Numbered from the stretch's first letter, positions 1-3,662 are shown. The stretch: 6,704 bases of DNA from an uncultured Lachnospiraceae bacterium (GCA_947165105.1 CAMUZC010000085.1:1-6704), one strand, 5' to 3'. Made by a program: numbers and translations. Notes: a model not told the origin generated them from the sequence alone.

Positions 1-15
1 ATAATAATATTCCAT
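1..15 (-). CDS. Start of a protein gene, cut by the window edge
   Basis: Only the first codons are inside the window (reads M-E-Y-Y-Y). An AAGGAG ribosome binding site lies at 25-30. Two ATGs are possible: one at 20 (M-S-W-N-I-I), 4 nt from the GGAG, and one at 15, 9 nt from it. The other genes here use 7-9 nt, so I prefer 15. It follows tRNA-Gly directly and would be read from the same transcript. Product unknown. Confidence 0.5.
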
Positions 16-46
16 GACATAATTCTCCTTTAAAGATTTTTGTTAC

Positions 47-121
47 TGGAGCACGAGACCGGAATCGAACCGGCATTATCTGCTTGGAAGGCAGACGTCC
101 TAGCCATTAAACGACTCGTGC
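47..121 (-). tRNA. trnG: tRNA-Gly (anticodon UCC)
   Basis: A full cloverleaf of 75 nt with encoded CCA. The acceptor stem GCACGAG/CTCGTGC is perfect. The anticodon stem TCTGC/GCAGA holds the loop CTTCCAA, giving UCC, which reads GGA. The T arm is GCCGG/CCGGT around TTCGATT, with a U discriminator. It is the last tRNA of the cluster in transcription order and lies just upstream of the truncated gene at the window edge. Confidence 0.95.
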
Positions 122-163
122 ACTTTTCGAGGGTTTCAAGTCTTATTATACCCACAACTTATT

Positions 164-240
164 TGGTCGGAATGGAGTGACTCGAACACTCGATTTCTGG
201 TTCCCAAAACCAGCGACTTAACCAACTAGCCTACATCCCG
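164..240 (-). tRNA. trnP: tRNA-Pro (anticodon UGG), copy 1
   Basis: Cloverleaf of 77 nt with encoded CCA and A73. The acceptor CGGGATG/CATTCCG contains one G-U pair and begins with C1:G72, as bacterial tRNA-Pro does. Anticodon stem CTGGT/ACCAG with loop TTTGGGA gives UGG. T stem GAGTG/CACTC is perfect. A second, quite different tRNA-Pro with the same anticodon lies at 499-575, so the two are not a recent duplication. Confidence 0.94.
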
Positions 241-245
241 ATTTA

Positions 246-320
246 TGGCGGTCCCAGCGGGAATCGAACCCGCCTCGCCTGAGTGACAGTCAAGCATCCT
301 AGCCGATGAACGATGAGACC
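246..320 (-). tRNA. trnD: tRNA-Asp (anticodon GUC)
   Basis: Cloverleaf of 75 nt with encoded CCA and G73. Acceptor GGTCTCA/TGGGACC has one U-G pair. Anticodon stem CTTGA/TCAGG with loop CTGTCAC gives GUC. It lies just downstream of the 5' half of the permuted element at 330-478, separated by a short AT-rich spacer. Confidence 0.94.
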
Positions 321-329
321 ATTAATATG

Positions 330-478
330 GCCAAGCTAAATTTATATCCTGCTGCTCTACCTACTGAGCTACCGTCCCGAAATATAATTACTAATATATA
401 AATATATTAGCTGGTCGGGAGGGATGGATTCGAACCACCGACACGCAGGTCCTCTGAAAATTTGAAATAAGCTTTGGC
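330..478 (-). tRNA. Candidate circularly permuted tRNA: 3' half precedes 5' half
   Basis: Read along the minus strand, a 3' tRNA half (449-412) comes before a 5' half (379-348). The 3' half has anticodon-stem strand CCTGC, a 5-nt variable loop, T arm GGTGG/CCATC around TTCGAAT, acceptor strand CCTCCCG, A73 and CCA. The 5' half has acceptor strand CGGGACGG, T8-A9, D arm GCTC/GAGC with GG in the loop, and anticodon strand GCAGG. The halves fit: GCAGG pairs with CCTGC, and the acceptor gives 7 pairs if C374 is bulged. A 32-nt linker (411-380) joins the acceptor ends and contains an 8-bp hairpin (391-410). Leader and trailer add 14 pairs: 458-463 with 338-343, 470-474 with 333-337, and 476-478 with 330-332. 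The anticodon loop is split between halves and its identity is unclear. C1:G72 with A73 is Pro-like. It could instead be a decayed remnant of a tandem duplication. Confidence 0.6.
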
Positions 479-498
479 TCTAATTATTTAATTTTTAG
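464..498 (-). repeat. Inter-tRNA spacer repeat, copy A
   Basis: These 35 nt directly follow the CCA of tRNA-Pro copy 2. They match the 35 nt after the CCA of the Ala-like tRNA (1264-1298) at 26 of 35 positions, including a shared AGAGCC and CTTATTTC. This copy also forms part of the leader that pairs with the trailer of the permuted tRNA. Confidence 0.6.
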
Positions 499-575
499 TG
501 GTCCGGATTACAGGATTCGAACCTGTGACCCCTTGATCCCAAATCAAGTGCTCTACCAAGCTGAGCTAAATCCGG
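499..575 (-). tRNA. trnP: tRNA-Pro (anticodon UGG), copy 2
   Basis: Cloverleaf of 77 nt with encoded CCA and A73. All stems are perfect: acceptor CCGGATT/AATCCGG, D stem GCTC/GAGC, anticodon stem CTTGA/TCAAG with loop TTTGGGA, T stem ACAGG/CCTGT. This is the standard bacterial tRNA-Pro form and is closer to a host-type gene than the copy at 164-240. Confidence 0.95.
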
Positions 576-619
576 ATATTAACATTTAATAGGCTATCGC
601 AAGACCGAATTAACTAAGA

Positions 620-698
620 TGGTGCTCCCAGGCAGAGTTGAACTGCCGACACCTGGTGTTTCAGACCAGTGCTCTTACCACGACTGAGCTACAGAAGC
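620..698 (-). tRNA. trnF: tRNA-Phe (anticodon GAA)
   Basis: Cloverleaf of 79 nt with encoded CCA and A73. Anticodon stem CTGGT/ACCAG with loop CTGAAAC gives GAA. T stem GGCAG/CTGCC is perfect and D stem is GCTC/GAGC. The acceptor GCTTCTG/TGGGAGC closes with three G-U pairs, so it is weaker than usual. The D loop is long, at 11 nt. Confidence 0.9.
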
Positions 699-702
699 AT
701 TT

Positions 703-778
703 TGGTGTCGCCTAAAGGTATCGAACCTTTCTACTCTGGGCTTCAACCAGGGCCTAATCCATCTTAGGCTAAAGCGAC
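703..778 (-). tRNA. tRNA-Phe-like, anticodon GAA by position
   Basis: Cloverleaf of 76 nt with encoded CCA and A73. Acceptor GTCGCTT/AGGCGAC, D stem GCCT/AGGC and T stem AAAGG/CCTTT are sound. The anticodon stem CCTGG/CCAGA has a C-A mismatch at its base, and the loop TTGAAGC places GAA at 34-36. A shifted reading would give UGA (Ser), but the short variable loop argues against that. Only four bases separate it from the tRNA-Phe at 620-698, whose sequence is very different. Confidence 0.75.
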
Positions 779-832
779 ATTCATATAAGTATTAAATTTT
801 AAGCTGCTAAATCGTGTACTTAAGATAAACAT
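764..832 (-). CDS. Possible 22-codon leader-type ORF overlapping a tRNA
   Basis: An AAGGAG at 842-847 stands 8 nt before an ATG at 832, the spacing used by the real genes here. The frame gives 22 residues, begins M-F-I-L and ends in N-V-A-L-A, with its TAA inside the D stem of the Phe-like tRNA. Translation through a tRNA gene is unlikely to be productive. It may be a remnant start site or chance, so confidence is low. Confidence 0.25.
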   Translation of the reverse strand: MFILSTRFSSLKFNTYMNVALA

Positions 833-861
833 CGCTTTAACTCCTTCTTTAAAATATTTTA

Positions 862-937
862 TGGTGCTCCGTGCAGGACTCGAACCTACAGCCACAATCT
901 TGTAGGGATTGTAGTCTCCCAATTGACGTAACGGAGC
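862..937 (-). tRNA. trnV: tRNA-Val (anticodon UAC)
   Basis: Cloverleaf of 76 nt with encoded CCA and A73. Acceptor GCTCCGT/ACGGAGC is perfect. Anticodon stem CAATC/GATTG with loop CCTACAA gives UAC. T stem GTAGG/CCTGC has one U-G pair. The D stem CGTC/GACT has one mismatched pair. Confidence 0.93.
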
Positions 938-977
938 AAATACGGTGGAATTTGATTTTCATGAACTAGTTATTTTT

Positions 978-1036
978 ATATGCTTGTTAACAAACCCCTT
1001 AACAAACCACGCATATGAGTTCTACTAGCAAACTCA
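978..1036 (-). repeat. Structured spacer: two hairpins and a 10-bp direct repeat
   Basis: The 99-nt spacer between tRNA-Ser and tRNA-Val is unusually long for this cluster. It holds a hairpin with stems 978-983/1011-1016 (ATATGC/GCATAT). Inside its loop, TTAACAAACC on the plus strand occurs twice in direct orientation (987-996 and 999-1008, period 12). A second 6-bp hairpin (1016-1021/1031-1036) abuts the tRNA-Ser 3' end. No T-loop or ORF is visible. It may be a processing or regulatory structure; function unknown. Confidence 0.5.
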
Positions 1037-1129
1037 TGGCGGTGCGTGTAGGATTCGAACCCACGAACGGCTCATCACCGTTGGCGGTTTTCAAGACCGC
1101 TGCAATCAACCAGACTCTGCCAACGCACC
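1037..1129 (-). tRNA. trnS: tRNA-Ser (anticodon UGA)
   Basis: Type II tRNA of 93 nt with encoded CCA and G73. Acceptor GGTGCGT/ACGCACC is perfect. Anticodon stem GCGGT/ACCGC with loop CTTGAAA gives UGA, reading UCA. The variable arm AACGG/CCGTT forms a clean stem, as in serine tRNAs. T stem is GTGGG/CCTAC. Confidence 0.94.
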
Positions 1130-1134
1130 ATATA

Positions 1135-1211
1135 TGGCGGGGACTGCAAGATTCGAACTTGCGACACGTGGATTAACAGTCCACTGCTCTAACCAGCTGA
1201 GCTAAGCCCCC
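1135..1211 (-). tRNA. trnN: tRNA-Asn (anticodon GUU)
   Basis: Cloverleaf of 77 nt with encoded CCA and G73. Acceptor GGGGGCT/AGTCCCC has one G-U pair, D stem is GCTC/GAGC, anticodon stem GTGGA/TCCAC with loop CTGTTAA gives GUU, and T stem GCAAG/CTTGC is perfect. Five bases separate it from tRNA-Ser. Confidence 0.95.
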
Positions 1212-1263
1212 AGTTAACTTGGCCTAACTATTATATTCACCCAAAGAACTTTATTAGATTTTA

Positions 1264-1298
1264 GAAATAAGTATAGGCTCTATGTTATTAAATTTTAA
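1264..1298 (-). repeat. Inter-tRNA spacer repeat, copy B
   Basis: This stretch directly follows the CCA of the Ala-like tRNA and is the partner of the spacer repeat at 464-498 (26 of 35 positions identical). This copy lies in an 87-nt spacer before tRNA-Asn and shows no tRNA half beside it. Confidence 0.6.
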
Positions 1299-1374
1299 TG
1301 GTGGAGCCGGTGGGAGTCAAACCCACAACAGTCAGTTTGCAAAACTGTCTCGCTATCTCAGAACATGCGGTCCC
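1299..1374 (-). tRNA. Degenerate tRNA-Ala-like gene (UGC by position)
   Basis: The 3' half is sound: perfect T stem GTGGG/CCCAC around TTTGACT, acceptor strand CGGCTCC, A73 and CCA. The anticodon loop TTTGCAA gives UGC inside ACAGT/ACTGA, with an A-A mismatch at the base. The acceptor GGGACCG/CGGCTCC keeps the alanine identity pair G3:U70 but has an A-C mismatch at 4:69. The D arm is poor: no good stem, position 8 is C, and no GG in the loop. It begins immediately after the CCA of the normal tRNA-Ala, with no spacer. It may be a pseudogene or a highly divergent functional tRNA. Confidence 0.6.
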
Positions 1375-1450
1375 TGGTGGAGAAGACGAGGCTCGAACTC
1401 GCGACATCTAGCTTGCAAAGCTAGCGCTCTCCCAACTGAGCTACAACCCC
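1375..1450 (-). tRNA. trnA: tRNA-Ala (anticodon UGC)
   Basis: Cloverleaf of 76 nt with encoded CCA and A73. D stem GCTC/GAGC, anticodon stem CTAGC/GCTAG with loop TTTGCAA (UGC) and T stem GCGAG/CTCGT are good. The acceptor GGGGTTG/CTTCTCC keeps the alanine determinant G3:U70 but contains two adjacent U-U mismatches (5:68 and 6:67). It is the first tRNA of the cluster in transcription order. Confidence 0.9.
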
Positions 1451-1486
1451 ATGGGATTACCGAGGCTTAACGTACAACGGATCGAA

Positions 1487-1505
1487 GCTCAAAACCGAGG
1501 AGCTA
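1487..1505 (-). pseudogene. D-arm-like tRNA remnant upstream of the cluster
   Basis: The minus strand reads T-A followed by GCTC, a 9-nt loop with GG, and GAGC, which is a canonical D arm. TACCG before it can pair with CGGTA about 50 nt later, but there is no T arm between, so no complete tRNA exists. The plus-strand motif ACCGAGG followed by a TAACG-type end also occurs twice (near 1459 and 1494). This may be a deleted tRNA; weak evidence. Confidence 0.25.
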
Positions 1506-1518
1506 ACGGTAGTATATT

Positions 1519-1553
1519 AATAAAAATAAAAAACGTAACCATCTAGCTACGTT
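1519..1553 (-). terminator. Rho-independent terminator before the tRNA cluster
   Basis: On the minus strand AACGTA and TACGTT form a 6-bp stem (1548-1553 with 1532-1537) around a 10-nt loop. It is followed at once by a U-rich tract, TTTTATTTTTATT. It would end transcripts carrying the 42-codon gene. The tRNA cluster would then need its own promoter or read-through. A TATACT at 1511-1516 is a weak -10 candidate without a convincing -35. Confidence 0.7.
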
Positions 1554-1590
1554 GAACAAAGGGAATATATGTAAAACAATCTATGGAACT

Positions 1591-1649
1591 GTTACTGATA
1601 CTTTTATTCATTGTAGCTTAATTTTTGTTAAGCTACATCTTTCAGTAAC
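1591..1649 (-). ncRNA. Large nested hairpin (8 bp outer, 10 bp inner)
   Basis: The inner arms 1612-1621 and 1628-1637 are a perfect 10-bp inverted repeat around a 6-nt loop. The outer arms 1591-1598 and 1642-1649 add a perfect 8-bp stem (GTTACTGA/TCAGTAAC). It lies 7 nt after the stop of the 42-codon gene. No U-tract follows on either strand, so it is not a simple terminator. It may stabilise the 3' end of the mRNA, be a processing site, or be a small RNA. Confidence 0.6.
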
Positions 1650-1656
1650 TTAACTT

Positions 1657-1785
1657 CTATTTATTTGAATTACTATAATCGGCATCATACCCATTAGGCG
1701 CATCGAAATAACCAAACGGATTAACGTTTGAAGAGACATAGTTATTAAAATTCCAAGATACATTTGTCATTAAAACTGTTCTCAT
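1657..1785 (-). CDS. Small 42-residue protein of unknown function
   Basis: GGAG lies 8 nt before the ATG at 1785. An earlier ATG inside the ribosome binding site runs into TAA after two codons, so it is excluded. The 42-residue product starts M-R-T-V-L-M-T-N-V and is rich in Asn, Tyr, Ser and Asp (six Tyr or Phe, several Asn). It has no membrane segment, cysteine or recognisable motif. It ends in TAG, the only non-TAA stop among the complete genes here. It sits between the giant RNA and the tRNA cluster, with a 7-bp hairpin (1810-1816/1823-1829) just upstream and a nested hairpin just downstream. I do not recognise the family. The good ribosome binding site and defined structures around it argue that it is translated. 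Confidence 0.6.
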   Translation of the reverse strand: MRTVLMTNVSWNFNNYVSSNVNPFGYFDAPNGYDADYSNSNK

Positions 1786-1808
1786 TATTTCATCTCCTAA
1801 ATAGATTG

Positions 1809-1829
1809 TTGATATCTGATTTGATATCA
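1809..1829 (-). promoter_or_regulatory. Repeated TTGATATC, hairpin before the 42-codon gene
   Basis: TTGATATC occurs at 1809-1816 and 1821-1828 on the plus strand, spaced 12 bp, and each contains the palindrome GATATC. Together they form a 7-bp hairpin with a 6-nt loop. The position just upstream of the gene suggests an operator or an RNA structure affecting translation. This is inference from position only. Confidence 0.35.
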
Positions 1830-1876
1830 CTTAATTTAGCTAATTATTTTTAGCAATTTGAAAATTTTTATTTTTT

Positions 1877-2510
1877 ATTAAATATGCTTAATAATAACTA
1901 CTTATTAGACTTTCATCTTATTTCATTATTAAGGTAGTTGTTTGACTACAGTGACGATAAGTCTGAACTTAAAGGAGCTACCTCTAAGCTTCTTACCGCG
2001 GTCTAGCACTGAGAGGATTCATTACCTCTAACTTTCACCGAGCATTCAGAAAAATTACAATCATTATAAGTTCTTATTTGTACTTTTAAAGGTTGTTCTT
2101 CATAGTATTAGACAGATACGGCTACTCACATGTAAACTTCTCTTATATCCCTATTACTAGGTATTCAACTGTCAAGTCCCTTATGGATTTTCCTAGGTTT
2201 GATTAAGTTTTCCAGGCTTAATCCTAACTAGGATTCATATAACTTTTGGTTATCATCTATTGTGGAACCGAGAAGAATCATGTCTTAACTCTAATAATAA
2301 CAAATACACTAACGACTATCGTAATTCCTCTTTGAGGATTGTGTTCGGTTTGATTTCAATATATACTTCCGAATCGACTTGCCATCATAGGCTATCGTCT
2401 ATGAACGAAGATTTTTTGCAAGCTACGAATCTTTGTCAGCCGCTATCCTAGCACCGTAACAAACGGTCATTCACTAGGGTAATAGGTAATCATTATTAAG
2501 CATATTTAAT
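1877..2510 (-). ncRNA. Giant ornate structured RNA, ROOL/GOLLD-like
   Basis: A perfect 19-bp inverted repeat (2492-2510 with 1877-1895) extends to 25 bp with two G-U pairs (2486-2510/1877-1901). It closes an interval of about 634 nt with no credible ORF and higher GC than its flanks. Inside are many helices: ACCGT/ACGGT (2463-2467/2453-2457) stacked on CTAGG/CCTAG; 2428-2433/2408-2413, whose loop strand 2418-2422 can pair with 2378-2382 as a pseudoknot; CATAG/CTATG (2399-2403/2386-2390); a 7-bp hairpin 2201-2207/2217-2223; and a GUAA tetraloop on CCTA/TAGG (2150-2161). A TATAAT stands just upstream (2523-2528). Size, ornate fold and position beside phage tRNAs fit ROOL (about 600 nt) better than GOLLD (larger), both known from phages. 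Such RNAs are reported to assemble into multimers; their role is unknown. The family assignment is inference. Confidence 0.7.
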
Positions 2511-2522
2511 TGTTTACTTTAT

Positions 2523-2551
2523 ATTATACAATATTTTTTAAATTTTTTCAT
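2523..2551 (-). promoter_or_regulatory. Promoter for the giant RNA
   Basis: A consensus TATAAT lies at 2523-2528, with ATGAAA (4 of 6 to TTGACA) 17 bp upstream at 2546-2551. The expected start near 2516 is only a few bases before the terminal helix of the giant RNA. The sequence around the -10, ATTGTATAATATAAA, is shared with the promoter at 2720-2748. Confidence 0.65.
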
Positions 2552-2558
2552 ATAATAT

Positions 2559-2710
2559 AAATAAAAATAAATATTTGTTCTAACCTTGTTAAACTAAAGC
2601 TACCTTGACACTACTTCGCTCATAACGGACCCATACATGAGCCCTGGCTTTTCCATCTTCCGAATAGTAACCTGTTGGAATCGAACCAACATCAATATTT
2701 ATTTTAATTT
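2559..2710 (-). tRNA. Second permuted tRNA-like RNA with its own promoter
   Basis: A T arm (GTTGG/CCAAC around TTCGATT, 2690-2674) and 3' acceptor strand AGGTTAC (2673-2667) come first. A 62-nt linker follows, with a GCTCAT/ATGAGC hairpin (2637-2642/2618-2623). Then come the 5' acceptor strand GTAGCTT (2603-2597), T8-A9 and D arm GTTT/GAAC with GG in its loop (2594-2577). GTAGCTT pairs with AGGTTAC at all 7 positions, two as G-U. Outside, leader 2694-2710 and trailer 2559-2575 pair at 16 of 17 positions and replace the anticodon arm with a continuous helix. No CCA is encoded and no anticodon loop is visible, so it may be a tRNA-like structure rather than a decoding tRNA. A good promoter starts exactly at the leader, and the U-rich trailer may help end transcription. 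The layout recalls permuted tmRNA, but no tmRNA signature was seen. Confidence 0.55.
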
Positions 2711-2719
2711 TACATTTAT

Positions 2720-2748
2720 ATTATACAATAAATTTTTAATTTTGTAAA
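2720..2748 (-). promoter_or_regulatory. Promoter for the permuted tRNA-like RNA
   Basis: TTTACA (2743-2748) and TATAAT (2720-2725) are separated by exactly 17 bp, a strong sigma-70-type match. The expected start near 2713 falls at the first bases of the leader helix of the RNA at 2559-2710. Confidence 0.75.
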
Positions 2749-2801
2749 TATATTTTTAAAAATTTTTTAATTTTTTGAAGTTTTTGATTAACTTCACTAT
2801 T

Positions 2802-2830
2802 AATATACAACAAAATTTTAAATTTGTAAA
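2802..2830 (-). promoter_or_regulatory. Upstream tandem promoter similar to the next one
   Basis: TTTACA (2825-2830) and TATATT (2802-2807) are 17 bp apart, and the spacer resembles that of the promoter at 2720-2748, suggesting duplication. A 6-bp hairpin (GAAGTT/AACTTC) follows its expected start. The remainder of 2711-2857 is AT-rich with no ORF. Confidence 0.45.
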
Positions 2831-2857
2831 TACTTTTTTGAAATTTTTTATAAATTT

Positions 2858-3481
2858 TTAATTTCTATCGATTAATTTTGCAGTATTTACTAAGATTTTA
2901 GTTAATTGGGGGCTAATTCCAAATCTCTTTGCATTAGCTTCAATAGACTTTAATAGATTTCCATCATGTTGTCTTAATGAAGCAGCCTTCCAGTCAGCTA
3001 ACATCTCACAAATATCTACTAGATCCATTCCATTAACTCCATCTGGATAATGTTCTGGGTGATGTCTGTTAACTGCATAGTGATGAGCTGTTGCCTCTTT
3101 AATATTTTCTAGACTTTGCTTATATTCATCACTCATTTCACCATTTTCATTTTGGAATTTTAATCTTGCTAACTTTTTAGTGTTCTTAGCAAATATTTCT
3201 ACTTCTGGCGAAACTAGTTTTGAAGCATCATGGTCAATACCTCTTTGAGTTAATTCATCAGTAATTAATTTAATATAATATTGTACCATAGCAATATGCT
3301 TTCTTGTCTCTTCATTACATTCTGCAATTGACATATAATCTTCATCATTTTCATAAGAATCAACTAATAGACGTTTTTTACCACAACATTCACATGTACC
3401 TGGTTCTTCAAAATAAATAAAATTTTCTTGTCTTGCTTCTGGGTTAATCTTTTCGAGATAACATCTCTTACAATAACTCAT
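2858..3481 (-). CDS. Zinc-ribbon plus DUF5662 protein
   Basis: 207 residues from the ATG at 3481. An in-frame ATG three codons earlier (3490) touches the GGAG, whereas 3481 has a 9-nt spacing like its neighbours, so I choose it. Residues 4-33 form a probable zinc ribbon (Cys4, Cys7, Cys30, Cys33). From about residue 58 the sequence matches DUF5662 as I recall it from phage and bacterial proteins: a His62 helix, His84-Asp85 in R-G-I-D-H-D-A-S-K-L, His133-His134, the N-R-H-H-P-E-H stretch (140-144), then M-D-L-V-D-I-C-E-M-L-A-D-W. The order of His, His-Asp, His and Asp residues resembles an HD-type metal-dependent phosphohydrolase; that activity is inference and no function is established. It lies downstream of the UCA tRNA and ends in TAA. 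Confidence 0.88.
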   Translation of the reverse strand: MSYCKRCYLEKINPEARQENFIYFEEPGTCECCGKKRLLVDSYENDEDYMSIAECNEETRKHIAMVQYYIKLITDELTQRGIDHDASKLVSPEVEIFAKNTKKLARLKFQNENGEMSDEYKQSLENIKEATAHHYAVNRHHPEHYPDGVNGMDLVDICEMLADWKAASLRQHDGNLLKSIEANAKRFGISPQLTKILVNTAKLIDRN

Positions 3482-3511
3482 TAGAATCATCTCCTAACTT
3501 TTTATTTGTTC

Positions 3512-3610
3512 TGGCAGGGGTAGCAGGATTCGAACCCGCGAGGTACTTATTTGGACTGTTCCCTTCACCGGTTTTGAAGACCGGCGCCATAACCACTAGG
3601 CGATACCCCT
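3512..3610 (-). tRNA. Type II tRNA with anticodon UCA (opal suppressor or Sec)
   Basis: 99 nt with encoded CCA and G73. Acceptor AGGGGTA/TACCCCT is perfect, T stem GCGGG/CCTGC, anticodon stem CCGGT/ACCGG with loop CTTCAAA, giving UCA, which reads the stop codon UGA. The D arm is GCC/GGC with GG in the loop. The variable region is about 28 nt, longer than most Ser or Leu arms, and its stem is irregular. Long arm plus G73 fits serine-type charging, as in tRNA-Sec or a serine-derived opal suppressor, and does not fit a tRNA-Trp(UCA). The 7-bp acceptor and short D stem are less like classical bacterial tRNA-Sec (8-bp acceptor, 6-bp D stem). It lies between the isomerase and DUF5662 genes, away from the main cluster. 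Confidence 0.85.
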
Positions 3611-3662
3611 AAGAGAACATAAACAATGTAATAATACAAAGCCTATGTTAAAAATTTAGCAA

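Noticed and set aside
330..478. Permuted intron-exon group I arrangement
   Set aside because: The leader and trailer are far too short to hold a group I catalytic core, since normal tRNA genes lie immediately on both sides.
938..1036. Third permuted tRNA in the long spacer
   Set aside because: No T-loop or D-arm motif could be found on either strand.
1282..1470. Plus-strand ORF of 62 codons
   Set aside because: It is antisense to two tRNA-Ala genes, has no good ribosome binding site, and its sequence is the usual false translation of tRNA complements.
2260..2451. Plus-strand ORF of 63 codons
   Set aside because: It lies on the opposite strand of the giant structured RNA, has no ribosome binding site, and its composition follows the RNA helices.
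1902..2540. Group I intron in or near a tRNA
   Set aside because: A possible P7-like pairing (GTTCAGAC with GTAGTC) is too close together for P3 and P8 to fit, no tRNA exon flanks the region, and the terminal helix joins the ends instead.
2559..2710. Two-piece (permuted) tmRNA
   Set aside because: The half order fits, but the conserved tmRNA 5' sequence, an encoded CCA and a tag frame beyond the helix were not found.
2589..2719. Minus-strand open frame through the second permuted element, with plausible protein-like codons in the linker, ending in V-A-L-V and TAA
   Set aside because: It has no start codon with a ribosome binding site, and the bases are better explained by T-arm, D-arm and acceptor pairings.
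3512..3610. tRNA-Trp(UCA) for UGA recoded as tryptophan
   Set aside because: The long variable arm and G73 are not tryptophan features, and all Trp codons in the genes here are TGG.
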